A stretch of DNA of 64,000 nucleotides. It comes from Bin94 sp965215535. GTDB taxonomy: Bacteria > Gemmatimonadota > Gemmatimonadetes > Longimicrobiales > Gaopeijiaceae. Made by a program: the position numbers and the translations under genes. The stretch spans positions 558,001-622,000 of the forward strand of contig OZ244063.1 of the NCBI GenBank assembly GCA_965215535.1. Direction: 5' to 3'. Under the pieces are notes generated by a model. That model was given only the letters and a program-made list of their open reading frames with translations. It was not told where the DNA came from and searched no databases. Positions 34,112 through 43,264 of the stretch are shown here, one piece after another. Positions within the stretch are counted from its first letter, which is position 1. Each line of letters opens with the position of its first letter.

Positions 34112-35182
34112 TCAGGAGCCCGCTTCTGCCAGAATCCGGCGAATGCGCGTGGCTCGCTGCACCTTGCGCTCCTCTGCCGGAATCGGGCCCCCGGAGGCTT
34201 CCTCGAGGTGGGCCGCCTGGGTGAGAATCATGATCCGGTTGAGTTCGTAGAGCGGGGGCGAGGGGAGCACCCGGAGCGAGACGCCCAGACGCACCCCGGA
34301 GAGCAGATTCATCATCTCTTCGTAGTCCAGGGTGCGGGCATGGCAGAGGAGTCCATAGGCGCGCCAGACCTTGTCCTCGGTAATGATGCCGGCATCGCGC
34401 ATCAGCACCTTGCGCGCCTCCTGCTCCTTCGCGATGACGGTGAGCACGGTGCGGTTCAGGTGATCGACCAGATCTTCCTCGCTCCGCCCCAGAGTGATCT
34501 GGTTGGAGATCTGGAAGAAGTTGCCCACAAACTCGGAGCCCTCGCCATGGAGTCCCCGCGTGGTGAGACCCACCTGGGAGATGGCCCGCAGCGTACCGGC
34601 AATCTCGCGGGTGAGCACAAGCCCCGGGAGGTGAAGAAGAACCGATGCGCGCAGCCCGGTGCCGGCATTCGTCGGGCAGGAGGTGAGAAAGCCGAACTCG
34701 GAGTGCCAGGCCAGCGACAGCATTCCCCCCAGCTCGTCGTCCAGGCCGCTGACCCGCCGCAGACTGTCGGTCAGACAGAGCCCCGACAAAATGCACTGCA
34801 TGCGCAGGTGGTCCTCCTCGTTGATCATCACCGAGAGCGCGCCACCGGGACAGATCGCCACCCCGGCTCCGCTCTCGGGCGCATCCGGGCCGATCAGCTC
34901 GTGCGAGGCCAGGCGGCGCTCCAAGAGAATCCTCTGGGTACGGCGGGGAAGCCCGGCCATCTCCAGGATCTCGGCTTCGCGGGGACGGCAGGCGCTCCGC
35001 ACCGCCCGCGACACCGCAACAAGGACCCGCTCGCGGTGTTCGGATTTGGCCACCGCCCCGAAGCCGCAACCGTCCAGATTGCGGGCAAGGCGCACGCGCG
35101 TTGCAACCGCGATATCGGCGTGGGGACCGCTGGCATCCAGCCAGTCAAGCCCCGCCCCCGCTCCGGAAAGCCCGGCGGCCAT
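34112..35182 (-). CDS. mcsB: Protein arginine kinase McsB
   Basis: McsB phosphorylates arginine residues on proteins, marking them for ClpC-ClpP degradation. The 356-residue protein has the phosphagen-kinase fold: ATRVRLARNLDGCGF at the N-terminal nucleotide-binding part, INEEDHLRMQCILSGL, the SCPTNAGTGLRASVLLHLP segment around the guanidino site, and RDAGIITEDKVWRAYGLLCHA near the C-terminus. All key positions that I can match are kept, so it is probably active. The ATG at 35182 comes one base after the mcsA stop. A 159-base gap to clpC may contain another promoter. Confidence 0.94.
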   Translation of the reverse strand: MAAGLSGAGAGLDWLDASGPHADIAVATRVRLARNLDGCGFGAVAKSEHRERVLVAVSRAVRSACRPREAEILEMAGLPRRTQRILLERRLASHELIGPDAPESGAGVAICPGGALSVMINEEDHLRMQCILSGLCLTDSLRRVSGLDDELGGMLSLAWHSEFGFLTSCPTNAGTGLRASVLLHLPGLVLTREIAGTLRAISQVGLTTRGLHGEGSEFVGNFFQISNQITLGRSEEDLVDHLNRTVLTVIAKEQEARKVLMRDAGIITEDKVWRAYGLLCHARTLDYEEMMNLLSGVRLGVSLRVLPSPPLYELNRIMILTQAAHLEEASGGPIPAEERKVQRATRIRRILAEAGS

Positions 35183-35183
35183 C

Positions 35184-35699
35184 TCAGGAGGGCTCCGGCT
35201 GCTCGTAGCTGCCGAGCTGATCGCGCAGAACCGCCGCCCGCTCGAAATCCTCGACCTCGATGGCGCGCTGCAGGCTGCGGCGCAGCTCCTCGGCGCGGTG
35301 ATTGCGACCGGCGGCGGAATCGGGAACCAGGTGCATCTTGCCGATATGGCGGCTCGATCCATGAATGCGGTTCAGCACGCGCCGCAGACGCGCCTCGAAG
35401 GTCCGGTAGCACTCGGCGCAGCCCAGGCGACCCCCTTCGCGAAAGGCGGCCATCGTCATGCCGCATCCGTTGCAGGCCGCCCGGCCCGGAGCGGATTCCT
35501 CGCGAGCACTGGGCTCCAGGATCTGTGCCAGCAGCTCAACAGCCGGGTCCTGCTCGGGCGCGGAGCGAATTCCCTTTTCGCGCGCGCACTTCCGGCAAAG
35601 GGAGTGCGTCGAGGACTTGTTGTTGACGACCTGGGTGAGGTGCACCACCGCCGGCGCATCGCATCCCTCGATGTCGCACGATCGTTTCGGGTCAGGCAT
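35184..35699 (-). CDS. mcsA: McsB activator protein McsA
   Basis: McsA binds and activates McsB. The 171-residue protein has two zinc-binding halves visible as paired cysteines (CDIEGC with LCRKCA; CNGCG with GCAECY) and a C-terminal UVR motif (AIEVEDFERAAVLRDQLG), exactly as in Firmicute McsA. It comes directly before mcsB, and its start overlaps the lolD stop by eight bases. The repressor ctsR, which heads this cluster in Firmicutes, is absent; lolD takes that place. Confidence 0.93.
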   Translation of the reverse strand: MPDPKRSCDIEGCDAPAVVHLTQVVNNKSSTHSLCRKCAREKGIRSAPEQDPAVELLAQILEPSAREESAPGRAACNGCGMTMAAFREGGRLGCAECYRTFEARLRRVLNRIHGSSRHIGKMHLVPDSAAGRNHRAEELRRSLQRAIEVEDFERAAVLRDQLGSYEQPEPS

Positions 35700-36420
35700 C
35701 TTCGAGCATCCCCTCGCGAAGCCTCAGTACGCGCTCGGCACGCGCTGCAAGTTCATGATTGTGCGTGGCCACGACCAGGGCAACCCGGTGGCGGGAACGC
35801 AGTCCGAAGAGCAGATCCTGAACCCGACGGCCTGCCTGCGCGTCGAGATTGCCGGTGGGTTCGTCGGCCAGCACCACCAGCGGCCGGTTGAGGAGAGCGC
35901 GCGCGACCGCCACCCTCTGCTGTTCGCCCCCCGAGAGCTGCCCGGGCCGGTGTCCGCTCCGGTGCCCAAGGCCAACCTGCTCCAGGAGCGCAAGCGCCCG
36001 TTCGCGTACCCCGGGCGGATCGTCGCCCCGGATCAGGCCCGGAATCATGGTGTTCTCCAGCGCCGAGAAGTCCACCAGCAGATGATGGAACTGGAAGACG
36101 AATCCCAGGCTCCGGTTGCGCAGCGCCGCCATCGCGTCGTCGTCGATGGCAGAGAGATCTACTCCGCCGACCCGCACCATACCCGCAGTGGGCCGGTCGA
36201 GTGCGCCCAGAAGGTGGAGAAGGGTGGACTTTCCCGATCCGCTCGCGCCCACAATCGCCACGCTTTCGCCAGCCGCCAGCGAAAAATTCAACCCGCGCAG
36301 CACATCGATCCCCCGACCGGGCAGGCCTCCATAGGAGCGCACCAGACCCCGAGCCTCCAGAACCGGGGCGCCACCCGGACTCTCTGCGGGACGCGCCGCT
36401 TCAGTCGTGGCGGATTGCAT
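35692..36420 (-). CDS. lolD: ABC transporter ATP-binding protein, LolD type
   Basis: The ATPase of the lipoprotein-releasing machine that lifts lipoproteins out of the inner membrane for transfer to the outer membrane. Walker A is VGASGSGKSTLLHLLGALD, the signature LSGGEQQRVAVARAL and Walker B VVLADEPTGNLD, with the MacB/LolD-type RNRSLGFVFQFHHLLVDFSA Q-loop (FQFHHLL is typical of LolD). It is 242 residues and overlaps the permease gene by 20 bases. MacB-type or FtsE-type function is possible, but the permease partner favours Lol. Confidence 0.9.
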   Translation of the reverse strand: MQSATTEAARPAESPGGAPVLEARGLVRSYGGLPGRGIDVLRGLNFSLAAGESVAIVGASGSGKSTLLHLLGALDRPTAGMVRVGGVDLSAIDDDAMAALRNRSLGFVFQFHHLLVDFSALENTMIPGLIRGDDPPGVRERALALLEQVGLGHRSGHRPGQLSGGEQQRVAVARALLNRPLVVLADEPTGNLDAQAGRRVQDLLFGLRSRHRVALVVATHNHELAARAERVLRLREGMLEDA

Positions 36421-37675
36421 CGACGGGCGCCAGAGCCGACGCCTGCCGCGCCGGGTAGATCGTGGCGAGGACCGAGATCAGCAGAGAAACCCCGGCGATC
36501 CAGATCACATCCAGGGGCGAGAGATCGACCGGCAGCCGATCGACGAAATAGACATCGGGAGGAATGCGGATCAGGCCGGTATGGCCGATCAGCAGCGCGA
36601 GGCCGATTCCCAGAACCAGCCCGGCGGCGGTTCCCACCACGCCAATCCACAGACCCTGAAAGAGGAAGGCCCGCCGGGTGTCGCGGCTCGTCATTCCCAT
36701 TGCCTTGAGGATGCCGATCTCGCGGGTCCGGTTGACGACCACCATGGCCAGCGTTCCCACAATATTGAGGGCGGCGACCAGAACGATCAGAGAAAGGATC
36801 AGCGCCATGGCGAGCTTTTCCAGCTTGAGGGCGGCGAAGAGCTGGCGGTTCGTCTCGATCCAGGAGTCCACGACATAGGGAAATCCTCCCAGCGCGGCCT
36901 CGACCGAATCCGCCACCAGGGCGGCCTGCCAGGGATCGCGGGTGCGTGCGCCCACAAATGAAGCCGCCGCGGTATCGAGCTTCAGAAGACGCTGCACCGA
37001 CTCGAGGCTGGCGTACCCCTGGGTGCGGTCGAAATCGTGCATGCCGGTCGTGAAGATGCCCGCCACAACCCATTCCTCCGATTGCAGGACCGGTTCGCCA
37101 TTCGGTCCCCATTCGATGTTTTCCAGCGCCACCACGCTCACCGTGTCGCCCTCGAAAAGGCTCATGGTGCGCGCGATCACCGACCCGATCGCGAGTTGCG
37201 GCAGATCGCTTCCGGAAGCCGCCAACGTCAGGCGTCCCGAGCGCAGACTGTCCTGCATGGGGGTCACCGCCGACGCTCCGGGTGCGAGGTCTATACCGTA
37301 GAGATCCAGGACATCGGCAAAATCGTGCGCCACGATTCCCACCCGGGTGAATCCGGCTGCCGAGGCCGCGACGACTCCCTCCACCTCGCGCACCACCTCC
37401 ACCACCCGGCGGCGATCCTCGAGACGAAGCGACATGCCGGCCTGACGCACCATGATCTGCGGATGCGACCCGAGGATCTTCTCGCGCAGCTCATTTTGCA
37501 TTCCGGTCATGACCCCGATCACCACGATCAGCGCGGTGACCCCGACCGTGACCCCGCCCAGCGCGATCCAGGTAATGAAGGAGAGGAGCTTGCCCTGCTT
37601 GCGCGAAGCGAGAAGGCGTCCGGCCAGAAACCAGCTCAGGCGGGTGCGCGAGGTGGGCAGCCGGGTGGCCTTCAT
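36401..37675 (-). CDS. Lipoprotein-releasing ABC permease, LolC/LolE type
   Basis: A 424-residue inner-membrane permease with four membrane helices: one near residue 30-55 before a large periplasmic domain, and three at the C-terminus (LILSLIVLVAALNIVGTLAM and following). The start FLAGRLLASRKQGKLLSFIT and the MTSRDTRRAFLFQGLWIGVVG segment match the LolC/LolE family. Only one permease gene is present, so the complex is probably a homodimer, like the single-permease LolF systems. It is coupled to lolD. It would serve the many lipoproteins encoded nearby. Confidence 0.92.
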   Translation of the reverse strand: MKATRLPTSRTRLSWFLAGRLLASRKQGKLLSFITWIALGGVTVGVTALIVVIGVMTGMQNELREKILGSHPQIMVRQAGMSLRLEDRRRVVEVVREVEGVVAASAAGFTRVGIVAHDFADVLDLYGIDLAPGASAVTPMQDSLRSGRLTLAASGSDLPQLAIGSVIARTMSLFEGDTVSVVALENIEWGPNGEPVLQSEEWVVAGIFTTGMHDFDRTQGYASLESVQRLLKLDTAAASFVGARTRDPWQAALVADSVEAALGGFPYVVDSWIETNRQLFAALKLEKLAMALILSLIVLVAALNIVGTLAMVVVNRTREIGILKAMGMTSRDTRRAFLFQGLWIGVVGTAAGLVLGIGLALLIGHTGLIRIPPDVYFVDRLPVDLSPLDVIWIAGVSLLISVLATIYPARQASALAPVDAIRHD

Positions 37676-37703
37676 GCCGCGTCTCCCCTTCCTCCCCGGC
37701 CGG

Positions 37704-39242
37704 TCATTCTTCGGCGCGCAGGGTGGGAAAGAGGATCACGTCGCGGATGGACGCCTGGTCGGTGAGCATCATCACGACACGATCGATTCCAATTCCGCAG
37801 CCGCCGGTCGGCGGAAGTCCGTATTCGAGCGCCCGGACATAATCCTCGTCCACCCGGTGAGCCTCGGGATCGCCGGCCGCCCCCAGCGCCGCCTGCTCCT
37901 CGAAGCGGGCGCGCTGTTCAAGCGGATCGTTGAGCTCGCTGAAGGCATTCGCAATCTCTTCGCCGGCCATGAAGAGCTCGAAGCGCTCTGCCAGCTCGGG
38001 GTTTCCACGCAGCGGCTTGGCCAGCGGACTGAGTTCGCGCGGATAGTCGAGGACAAAGGTGGGCTGAATCAGCTCCGGCTGGACCAGTGCGCCGAAGAGC
38101 CTGTCCAGCAGCTTGCCCCTGCCCGCTCCCTCCAGCTCCTCGATTCCCAGCGCCCGGGCGCGCGACCGCAGCTCCGTCAGCTCCATGGTCAGAGGGTCGG
38201 CTCCCAGACGTTCTGCGAGCGCCCCGGTGAAGGAGAGCCGCACGAAGGGAGGCGCAAGGTCGATTGCGTTTCCCTGAAAGACGAACCCTCGCCGGCCCCT
38301 CGCCGCCAGCGCCAAGGCAGCCATCAGGCGCTCCACCACATCCATCATCTCTTCGTAATCCGCAAATGCCTGGTAGAACTCCAGCATCGTGAATTCGGGG
38401 TTGTGGAAGCGGTCGATTCCCTCGTTGCGAAAATCCTTGCCGATCTCGTAGACGCGGTTCAGGCCGCCCACAATGAGCCGCTTGAGGTAAAGCTCGTCGG
38501 CGATGCGCAGATAGAGCCTGCGATCGAGCGCAATGTGATGGGTGACAAAGGGGCGCGCGGCGGCTCCGCCATAGATGGGCTGCAGGATCGGGGTCTCGAC
38601 CTCGAGAAACCCCAGATCGTCCAGGAAACGGCGAACCGCGGCAACGATGCGCGCGCGGGTGCGAAACACCTCGCGCACATCGGGATTCACGGCCAGATCG
38701 AGGTAGCGGCGGCGGTAGCGGGTCTCGCGGTCTGCGAATTCGGCGTGGGCGATGCGCTCGCCGGTCTCGCCATCCACCTCCACCTTGCCGAGCGGCAGGG
38801 GGCGGAGCGACTTCGCGAGGAGCACCAGATCTTCGGCGCGCACCGTGACCTGACCCGCGCGGGTGCGGAACGTCCTTCCCTCGATCCCGATCCAGTCGCC
38901 CAGATCCAGACGCTCCAGGAGCGCCCAGGCTGCGGCCGGCAGCACATGTTTGCGAAAGTGACACTGAATGCGGCCGGTGTGGTCCTCCAGGTCTCCGAAG
39001 GCGCTCTTGCCGTGCGAGCGAAAGCCGACCAGCCGCCCTCCCCAGCGTCCCTCCCGGCCCTGACCCTCGACCAGCTCGCCCGCGGCCTCCGCCTCTTCGA
39101 AGCGGGCCGTGGACGGCGCGGCCTGCTGCGTAACCGCGAACGACCAGGCAAAGGGTTCGATCCCCTCTTCTCGCAGCGCATCCAGCTTTTCGCGCCGCAC
39201 CCTCTCCACGCGCGACACCGCGTCCCTGCGCTCGCCGGTCAT
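37704..39242 (-). CDS. lysS: Lysine--tRNA ligase (class II)
   Basis: LysS charges tRNA-Lys. An N-terminal OB-fold anticodon-binding domain (WGGRLVGFRSHGKSAFGDLED) is followed by the class II core with motif 1 (VFRTRARIVAAVRRFLDDLG), motif 2 (EIGKDFRNEGIDRFHNPEFT) and motif 3 (GCGIGIDRVVMMLTDQASIR) ending in VILFPTLR. Length 512 residues. The ATG at 39242 overlaps the prfB stop (ATGA), the prfB-lysS pairing seen in many bacteria, including Escherichia coli. The substitution T-Q in LTDQASIRDV is within family range (usually LTNSPSIRDV). Confidence 0.96.
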   Translation of the reverse strand: MTGERRDAVSRVERVRREKLDALREEGIEPFAWSFAVTQQAAPSTARFEEAEAAGELVEGQGREGRWGGRLVGFRSHGKSAFGDLEDHTGRIQCHFRKHVLPAAAWALLERLDLGDWIGIEGRTFRTRAGQVTVRAEDLVLLAKSLRPLPLGKVEVDGETGERIAHAEFADRETRYRRRYLDLAVNPDVREVFRTRARIVAAVRRFLDDLGFLEVETPILQPIYGGAAARPFVTHHIALDRRLYLRIADELYLKRLIVGGLNRVYEIGKDFRNEGIDRFHNPEFTMLEFYQAFADYEEMMDVVERLMAALALAARGRRGFVFQGNAIDLAPPFVRLSFTGALAERLGADPLTMELTELRSRARALGIEELEGAGRGKLLDRLFGALVQPELIQPTFVLDYPRELSPLAKPLRGNPELAERFELFMAGEEIANAFSELNDPLEQRARFEEQAALGAAGDPEAHRVDEDYVRALEYGLPPTGGCGIGIDRVVMMLTDQASIRDVILFPTLRAEE

Positions 39243-40355
39243 GCGCCCGCCGTTCGCCCGAAGCGCTTCAGCCACGCCTCGATAAATGGATCCAGAGCTC
39301 CGTCCATGACGGCATTCACATCTCCCTTCTTGAGGTCGGTGCGGTGGTCGTTCACCATGGTATAGGGGGCCAGCACATAGGAACGAATCTGATTCCCCCA
39401 CGAAATTCCGGTCTTCGACGATTCCAGCTCCTGGCGTTCCCGATCCTTCTCTTCGCGGGCCCGTTCGTAGAGGGCGGCCTTGAGCATCTTCATGGCGGTC
39501 GAGCGGTTCTTGTGCTGCGAGCGTTCCTGTTGACAGGAGACCACAATGCCGGTCGGCAGATGCGTAATGCGGATGGCCGAGTCGGTCTTGTTGACGTGCT
39601 GTCCCCCCGCCCCGGATGCCCGGAAGGTGTCCACCCGCAGCTCGGATTCGTCGATTGCGATCTCGATCTCGTCATCCACAACCGGATACACGAAGACCGA
39701 TGCAAAGGATGTGTGGCGGCGCGCCTGCGAATCGAAGGGCGAAATTCGCACCAGGCGATGCACCCCCTTCTCGGCGCGAAGATAGCCGTAGGCATGGTCG
39801 CCGCGAATCTCCAGGGTGACGCTCTTGATTCCGGCCTCCTCTGCGGCCTGCAGGTCGAGCACCCGGATCTCGCAACCCCGGCGTTCGGCCCAGCGCCGGT
39901 ACATGCGCGAAAGCATCTCGGCCCAGTCCTGCGATTCGAGTCCGCCCGCGCCCGGATGAATGGTCAGCATGGCGTCGCGATGGTCGTCCTCGCCCCCCAG
40001 CATGCCCCGCAGCTCCAACTGCGCAACGGAATTCTCCAGGAGGGGAACCTCGGCGCTCCACTCCGCCTCCATCTCCGTATCGTCCACCTCGGCAAGGAGC
40101 TCGGCGATTTCGTGCAACTCGGCCCTCTTCGCATCCAGTGCGGTCCAGGGCCGCACCCATTCCTTCAGTTCGTTGGCCTCGGCAATGCGCGCGCGCGCAT
40201 TCTCGGGGTCGTCCCAGAAATCCTGGGCGGCCATCTCCTCCTCCAGAGCTGCAAGACGATCGCTGCGGGAGGCAAGGTCAAAGGTACCTCCCGAGATCGT
40301 TGATGCGGCGGCGGATGTCGTCGAGACGCTGAAGCTGTTCCGGGAGTGGCGTCAT
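39239..40355 (-). CDS. prfB: Peptide chain release factor 2, made by programmed +1 frameshift
   Basis: RF2 ends translation at UGA and UAA codons. The gene starts at the ATG at 40355 and codes 25 residues (ending NDLGRYL) before an in-frame TGA at 40278-40280; after a +1 shift at CTT-TGA-C reading continues DLASRSDRLAAL to the stop at 39239, giving 371 residues. The anticodon-like SPF motif (VRISPFDSQARRHTSF) and the catalytic GGQ (SGAGGQHVNKTDSAIRI) identify RF2 rather than RF1. Low RF2 favours shifting, so the protein controls its own synthesis. A caller that ignores the shift would begin at the ATG at 40234 and lose 40 residues. Confidence 0.97.
40277..40292 (-). promoter_or_regulatory. 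prfB programmed frameshift site
   Basis: On the minus strand the sequence is GGGAGG-TAC-CTT-TGA-C. The internal Shine-Dalgarno-like GGGAGG (40287-40292), the slippery CTT, the TGA (40278-40280) and the following C are the conserved parts of the RF2 autoregulatory frameshift signal. The ribosome slips from CTT to TTT and resumes in the +1 frame. Confidence 0.93.
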
Positions 40356-40462
40356 GGGAGTTGCGGGCAAAGGGAACGGTTGCGCCAAAGGACAAGGGGT
40401 GAAGGGAGGTCGCCGCAGGCGCGGAATCGCTCCAAAGATAACGCTGCCCCGCAGCTCCGAAT

Positions 40463-41293
40463 TCAGGGAAGCGCGATCTCCAGAGCCAGAGCGACGCCAT
40501 CGTTTTCGGGAAGTGCGCTGAGGCGGGCGGAGATAAAGGAATCGAGGGCGCTGACAATGTGATTGGCGGCCAGCAGCCCGATCGCCAGACGGGCATCGCG
40601 AAAGCGGCTGTCGCTCCCGGCGATCAGCGCGCGGTAGCGCTCCCGATCGGCGGGCGAGCTCCACGCCCAGAGAAAGAGCGGGCCATAGCCCCGTTCCCGG
40701 TAATAATCCAGGGCGCGGTCGTAGCGCGGCGATCCCTCGTGGTGTGCGGCATCGACATTGTAGATCTCGAGCGCGAGCCTCCAGATCGATCCATTCCAGG
40801 TGGCGGGGTCGGTTTCGGGCTGAAGACCGGCCCGGGCGGGATCGGTGTCCCAGAGGCCCGACGCCTGCCAGTGCGAGAGACGCTCGTAGTAGTCGAAATC
40901 GCCATCGACGCGCATCTGTGCGCCCAGAGGGGAGCGGGCCGCGCTCCAGGCAAGGTTGCGGTAGTCGCGGCGCAGCCCGGCCGCCTCCGAGCGCGCATGC
41001 GCAAAGAGAGCCAGGGTGGCCGCCTCTAGAGCGGCGTAGACGATCCAGCGCCGTTGTCCCTGCCGGTACTGGCCCAGCCCCGGAAGGGCGAGCGAGGTCG
41101 CAAAGGAGGCGGCCGGCCCCGGATCGGCAGCCGCAAAGAGGGGCGAGGGCGAAGGCCGGAGCGCGGAGGTGGCCGCGAGGGGGAGCTGGGCCGCCGCCCG
41201 CGAGGGGACCGCCGCAAGAGCGAACCCTCCGGCGGCGAGGAGGATGGCCGCAACGCGAAGCCGCCGCCCGCAATTCACTCCGGCCAAACTCAT
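40463..41293 (-). CDS. Conserved hypothetical exported/membrane protein
   Basis: A 276-residue protein with an N-terminal signal (VAAILLAAGGFALAAVPSRA) and a hydrophobic region that begins ATSLALPGLGQYRQGQRRWI and continues VYAALEAATLALFAHARSE, resembling the DUF5683 group of envelope proteins (short membrane hairpin with a GLGQ motif). The second half is soluble, rich in Tyr, Trp and Asp (DGDFDYYERLSHWQASGLWD). Its ATG follows the stop of the PorV-like gene with no gap (TGAATG). I infer an envelope location and a link to that outer-membrane protein, nothing more. Confidence 0.75.
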   Translation of the reverse strand: MSLAGVNCGRRLRVAAILLAAGGFALAAVPSRAAAQLPLAATSALRPSPSPLFAAADPGPAASFATSLALPGLGQYRQGQRRWIVYAALEAATLALFAHARSEAAGLRRDYRNLAWSAARSPLGAQMRVDGDFDYYERLSHWQASGLWDTDPARAGLQPETDPATWNGSIWRLALEIYNVDAAHHEGSPRYDRALDYYRERGYGPLFLWAWSSPADRERYRALIAGSDSRFRDARLAIGLLAANHIVSALDSFISARLSALPENDGVALALEIALP

Positions 41294-42349
41294 TCAGAAG
41301 GCGGCCGAGAGCGTGATGTGAATCGGTTCGGTCTCTCCGGTCACCACCGAGCGGGTCAGCGACTTGGCAAGGCTCAGGCGGAAGCGTTCGAGCGCGAATC
41401 CCAGACCCACCGCCGCCCCATTCGTCTGATCGTAGCGCCCGGCCACATACCCGGCCCGGATCGAGGCCAGATTCGCCACCTCGTAGTTGATTCCCGTGTA
41501 GAGCGAGGGCGATCCCGGATTGCGCCACCGTTCCTCGACCTCGGCGGCCAGCCAGAGCGACATCGGCACATCGTTCTCGACACGGTCCAGGAGCTCCCAG
41601 GCGGCCGCAAGGCGAATACGGGTCGGCAGCGGATCGGACTGCTCCTGATTGATGACCTGAAACTCGGTGCCCGCATGAGCCAGCATCGCCCCGAGCCGCA
41701 GCGGCACTCCGGCCAGAGGCCGAAGCTGAACGCCCGCATCGAGCGCATAGGCGGAGCTGGTGGTTTCCAGATCGGGACACGTTCCCCGGCAGGCGATCCG
41801 GAACTGCACCAGCTTGAGGTTGATTCCCGCATCGATCCGACCCGGCAGCGAGGTGGCATAGCTGGCGATGGCCAGATGATTGCGAATCGAGATCGACCCC
41901 AGCACCGAGCCAAAGTCGTCGCGCAGATCCTGATCGCCAATATCCAGAAGCATGTAGGAGAGCCCGAAGGTTCCGATTCGCTGCACCGGAACGATCGCGC
42001 TCAGCGCCGTCGCCACCCCGGCAAGCTGGTCGCCGCGGTAGAGCAGCACGCGCGCATCCTCCTGGCGCGCCAGACCCGCCGGATTCCAGAAGGCGCCCTC
42101 TTCGCTCGGGAAGGCGGTCATGGTGCGCGCCATTCCCACGCCATGCGCACCGACCGGCAGAAGCAGGAAGAGCGCCTCCTCGCTGCCCCCCTCGTCGCCA
42201 CCGGCGTCCTGGGCCGATAGCGCCGCCGCCGGGAAGGGCCCGGCAAGCGAAGCCGGCAGAAAGGCCATCCACAGCGGCCACCAGCGCCGCGGACAGGCAG
42301 CCGACCGGGCACCATGCAGGCGCCGCTGCTGCATCCACGCAGTTGCCAT
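41294..42349 (-). CDS. PorV/PorQ-type outer-membrane barrel protein
   Basis: A 351-residue protein with a signal region near residues 25-45 and repeated amphipathic strands. The segment VGAHGVGMARTMTAFPSEEGAFWNPAGLA is the hallmark of the PorV/PorQ/UPF0164 family related to FadL-type barrels (quoted here as VGAHGVGMARTMTAF then WNPAGLA). It ends in Phe (LSAAF), as outer-membrane barrels do. PorV is a shuttle of the type IX secretion system in Bacteroidota, but no other T9SS gene is here, so the role is open. The ATG directly follows the era stop (TAGATG). Confidence 0.8.
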   Translation of the reverse strand: MATAWMQQRRLHGARSAACPRRWWPLWMAFLPASLAGPFPAAALSAQDAGGDEGGSEEALFLLLPVGAHGVGMARTMTAFPSEEGAFWNPAGLARQEDARVLLYRGDQLAGVATALSAIVPVQRIGTFGLSYMLLDIGDQDLRDDFGSVLGSISIRNHLAIASYATSLPGRIDAGINLKLVQFRIACRGTCPDLETTSSAYALDAGVQLRPLAGVPLRLGAMLAHAGTEFQVINQEQSDPLPTRIRLAAAWELLDRVENDVPMSLWLAAEVEERWRNPGSPSLYTGINYEVANLASIRAGYVAGRYDQTNGAAVGLGFALERFRLSLAKSLTRSVVTGETEPIHITLSAAF

Positions 42350-43264
42350 CTAGTCCGGCACCCTGTACCCGAACATTGCAAGCCCCTTTCGCGTTCGCCG
42401 CCATCCCGGCGAGATCTTCACCCGCAGGTCAAGATACACGCGCCGTCCGAGAAAGCCCTCAATGCGGCGACGGGCATCGGTGCCCAGGGCGCGGATCCGT
42501 TCTCCCTTGCGGCCGATCACCATTCCCTTCTGGGATTTGCGTTCGACATGGAGCGAGGCCGCGATGTACAGCGGATCTTCGCCTTCGCGGAACTCCTCGA
42601 TGCGTACGCCGACGGCGTGGGGAATCTCCTGTCGATAGTGCGCAAAGATCGCCTCGCGGATGAATTCGCGCACAAAGAAGCGGACCGGCTCCGGAGCCAG
42701 ATCCTCTGCGGGATAGAGGAAGGGACCGGGCGGCATCTGCTCGGCGAGGTGGCCGAGGAGCCTGTCGATTCCCCTTCCCGCACGGGCTGCCAGCACGAAG
42801 AACGAGGCGTCGATCCCCATGGCGAAGCGTCGTGCCGGCGCCGGATCGAAGGCTGCCCGGTCGGATTTGTTGGCCACCACCGTTCGCGGCCCCCGCGCAC
42901 CCGCTGCCAGGGCCTTCAGCGCCTCCAGGGTATCGGGTCGGGTCCGGGTCGTTCCATCGAGCACCACCACCAGCGAATCCGCCATGGCCACCGCGCTCTC
43001 CACCTCCTGGATCATCGAGCGGTCCAGAAGCGCCGTGCCGGCGACGATGCCGGGGGTGTCCACCACCACCATCTGGAGTGCGTCGCGGGTCAGAATTCCC
43101 CTCACCCGCTGCCAGGTCGTGCGGGCCCGGGGGCCGACAATGCTCAGGCGCTCTCCTACGACAGCGTTGAGAAGGGTGGATTTGCCGACATTCGGGGGCC
43201 CTGCAAGAACAAGGAACCCGCAGCGGGTCGGCGAGGATTCAGGGGCGGTCGCATCCGGATTCAT
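42350..43264 (-). CDS. era: GTPase Era
   Basis: Era binds the 3' end of 16S rRNA and helps assemble the small ribosomal subunit. The G domain has VLAGPPNVGKSTLLNAVVGE, VVDTPGIVAG and NKSD, and the C-terminal KH domain has the RNA-binding MVIGRKGERIRALGTDARRR. Length 304 residues. Notably, it is the first gene after the 16S rRNA gene, about 200 bases downstream of the anti-Shine-Dalgarno that its protein recognises. The Era G2/G3 region reads PRARTTWQRVRGI, slightly divergent from the usual PQTTRHRI. Confidence 0.94.
   Translation of the reverse strand: MNPDATAPESSPTRCGFLVLAGPPNVGKSTLLNAVVGERLSIVGPRARTTWQRVRGILTRDALQMVVVDTPGIVAGTALLDRSMIQEVESAVAMADSLVVVLDGTTRTRPDTLEALKALAAGARGPRTVVANKSDRAAFDPAPARRFAMGIDASFFVLAARAGRGIDRLLGHLAEQMPPGPFLYPAEDLAPEPVRFFVREFIREAIFAHYRQEIPHAVGVRIEEFREGEDPLYIAASLHVERKSQKGMVIGRKGERIRALGTDARRRIEGFLGRRVYLDLRVKISPGWRRTRKGLAMFGYRVPD

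Noticed and set aside
40278..42404. A 708-codon frame across the PorV-like and hypothetical genes
   Set aside because: Only its last 25 codons are real: they are the first part of prfB before the programmed frameshift. The rest is out of frame.
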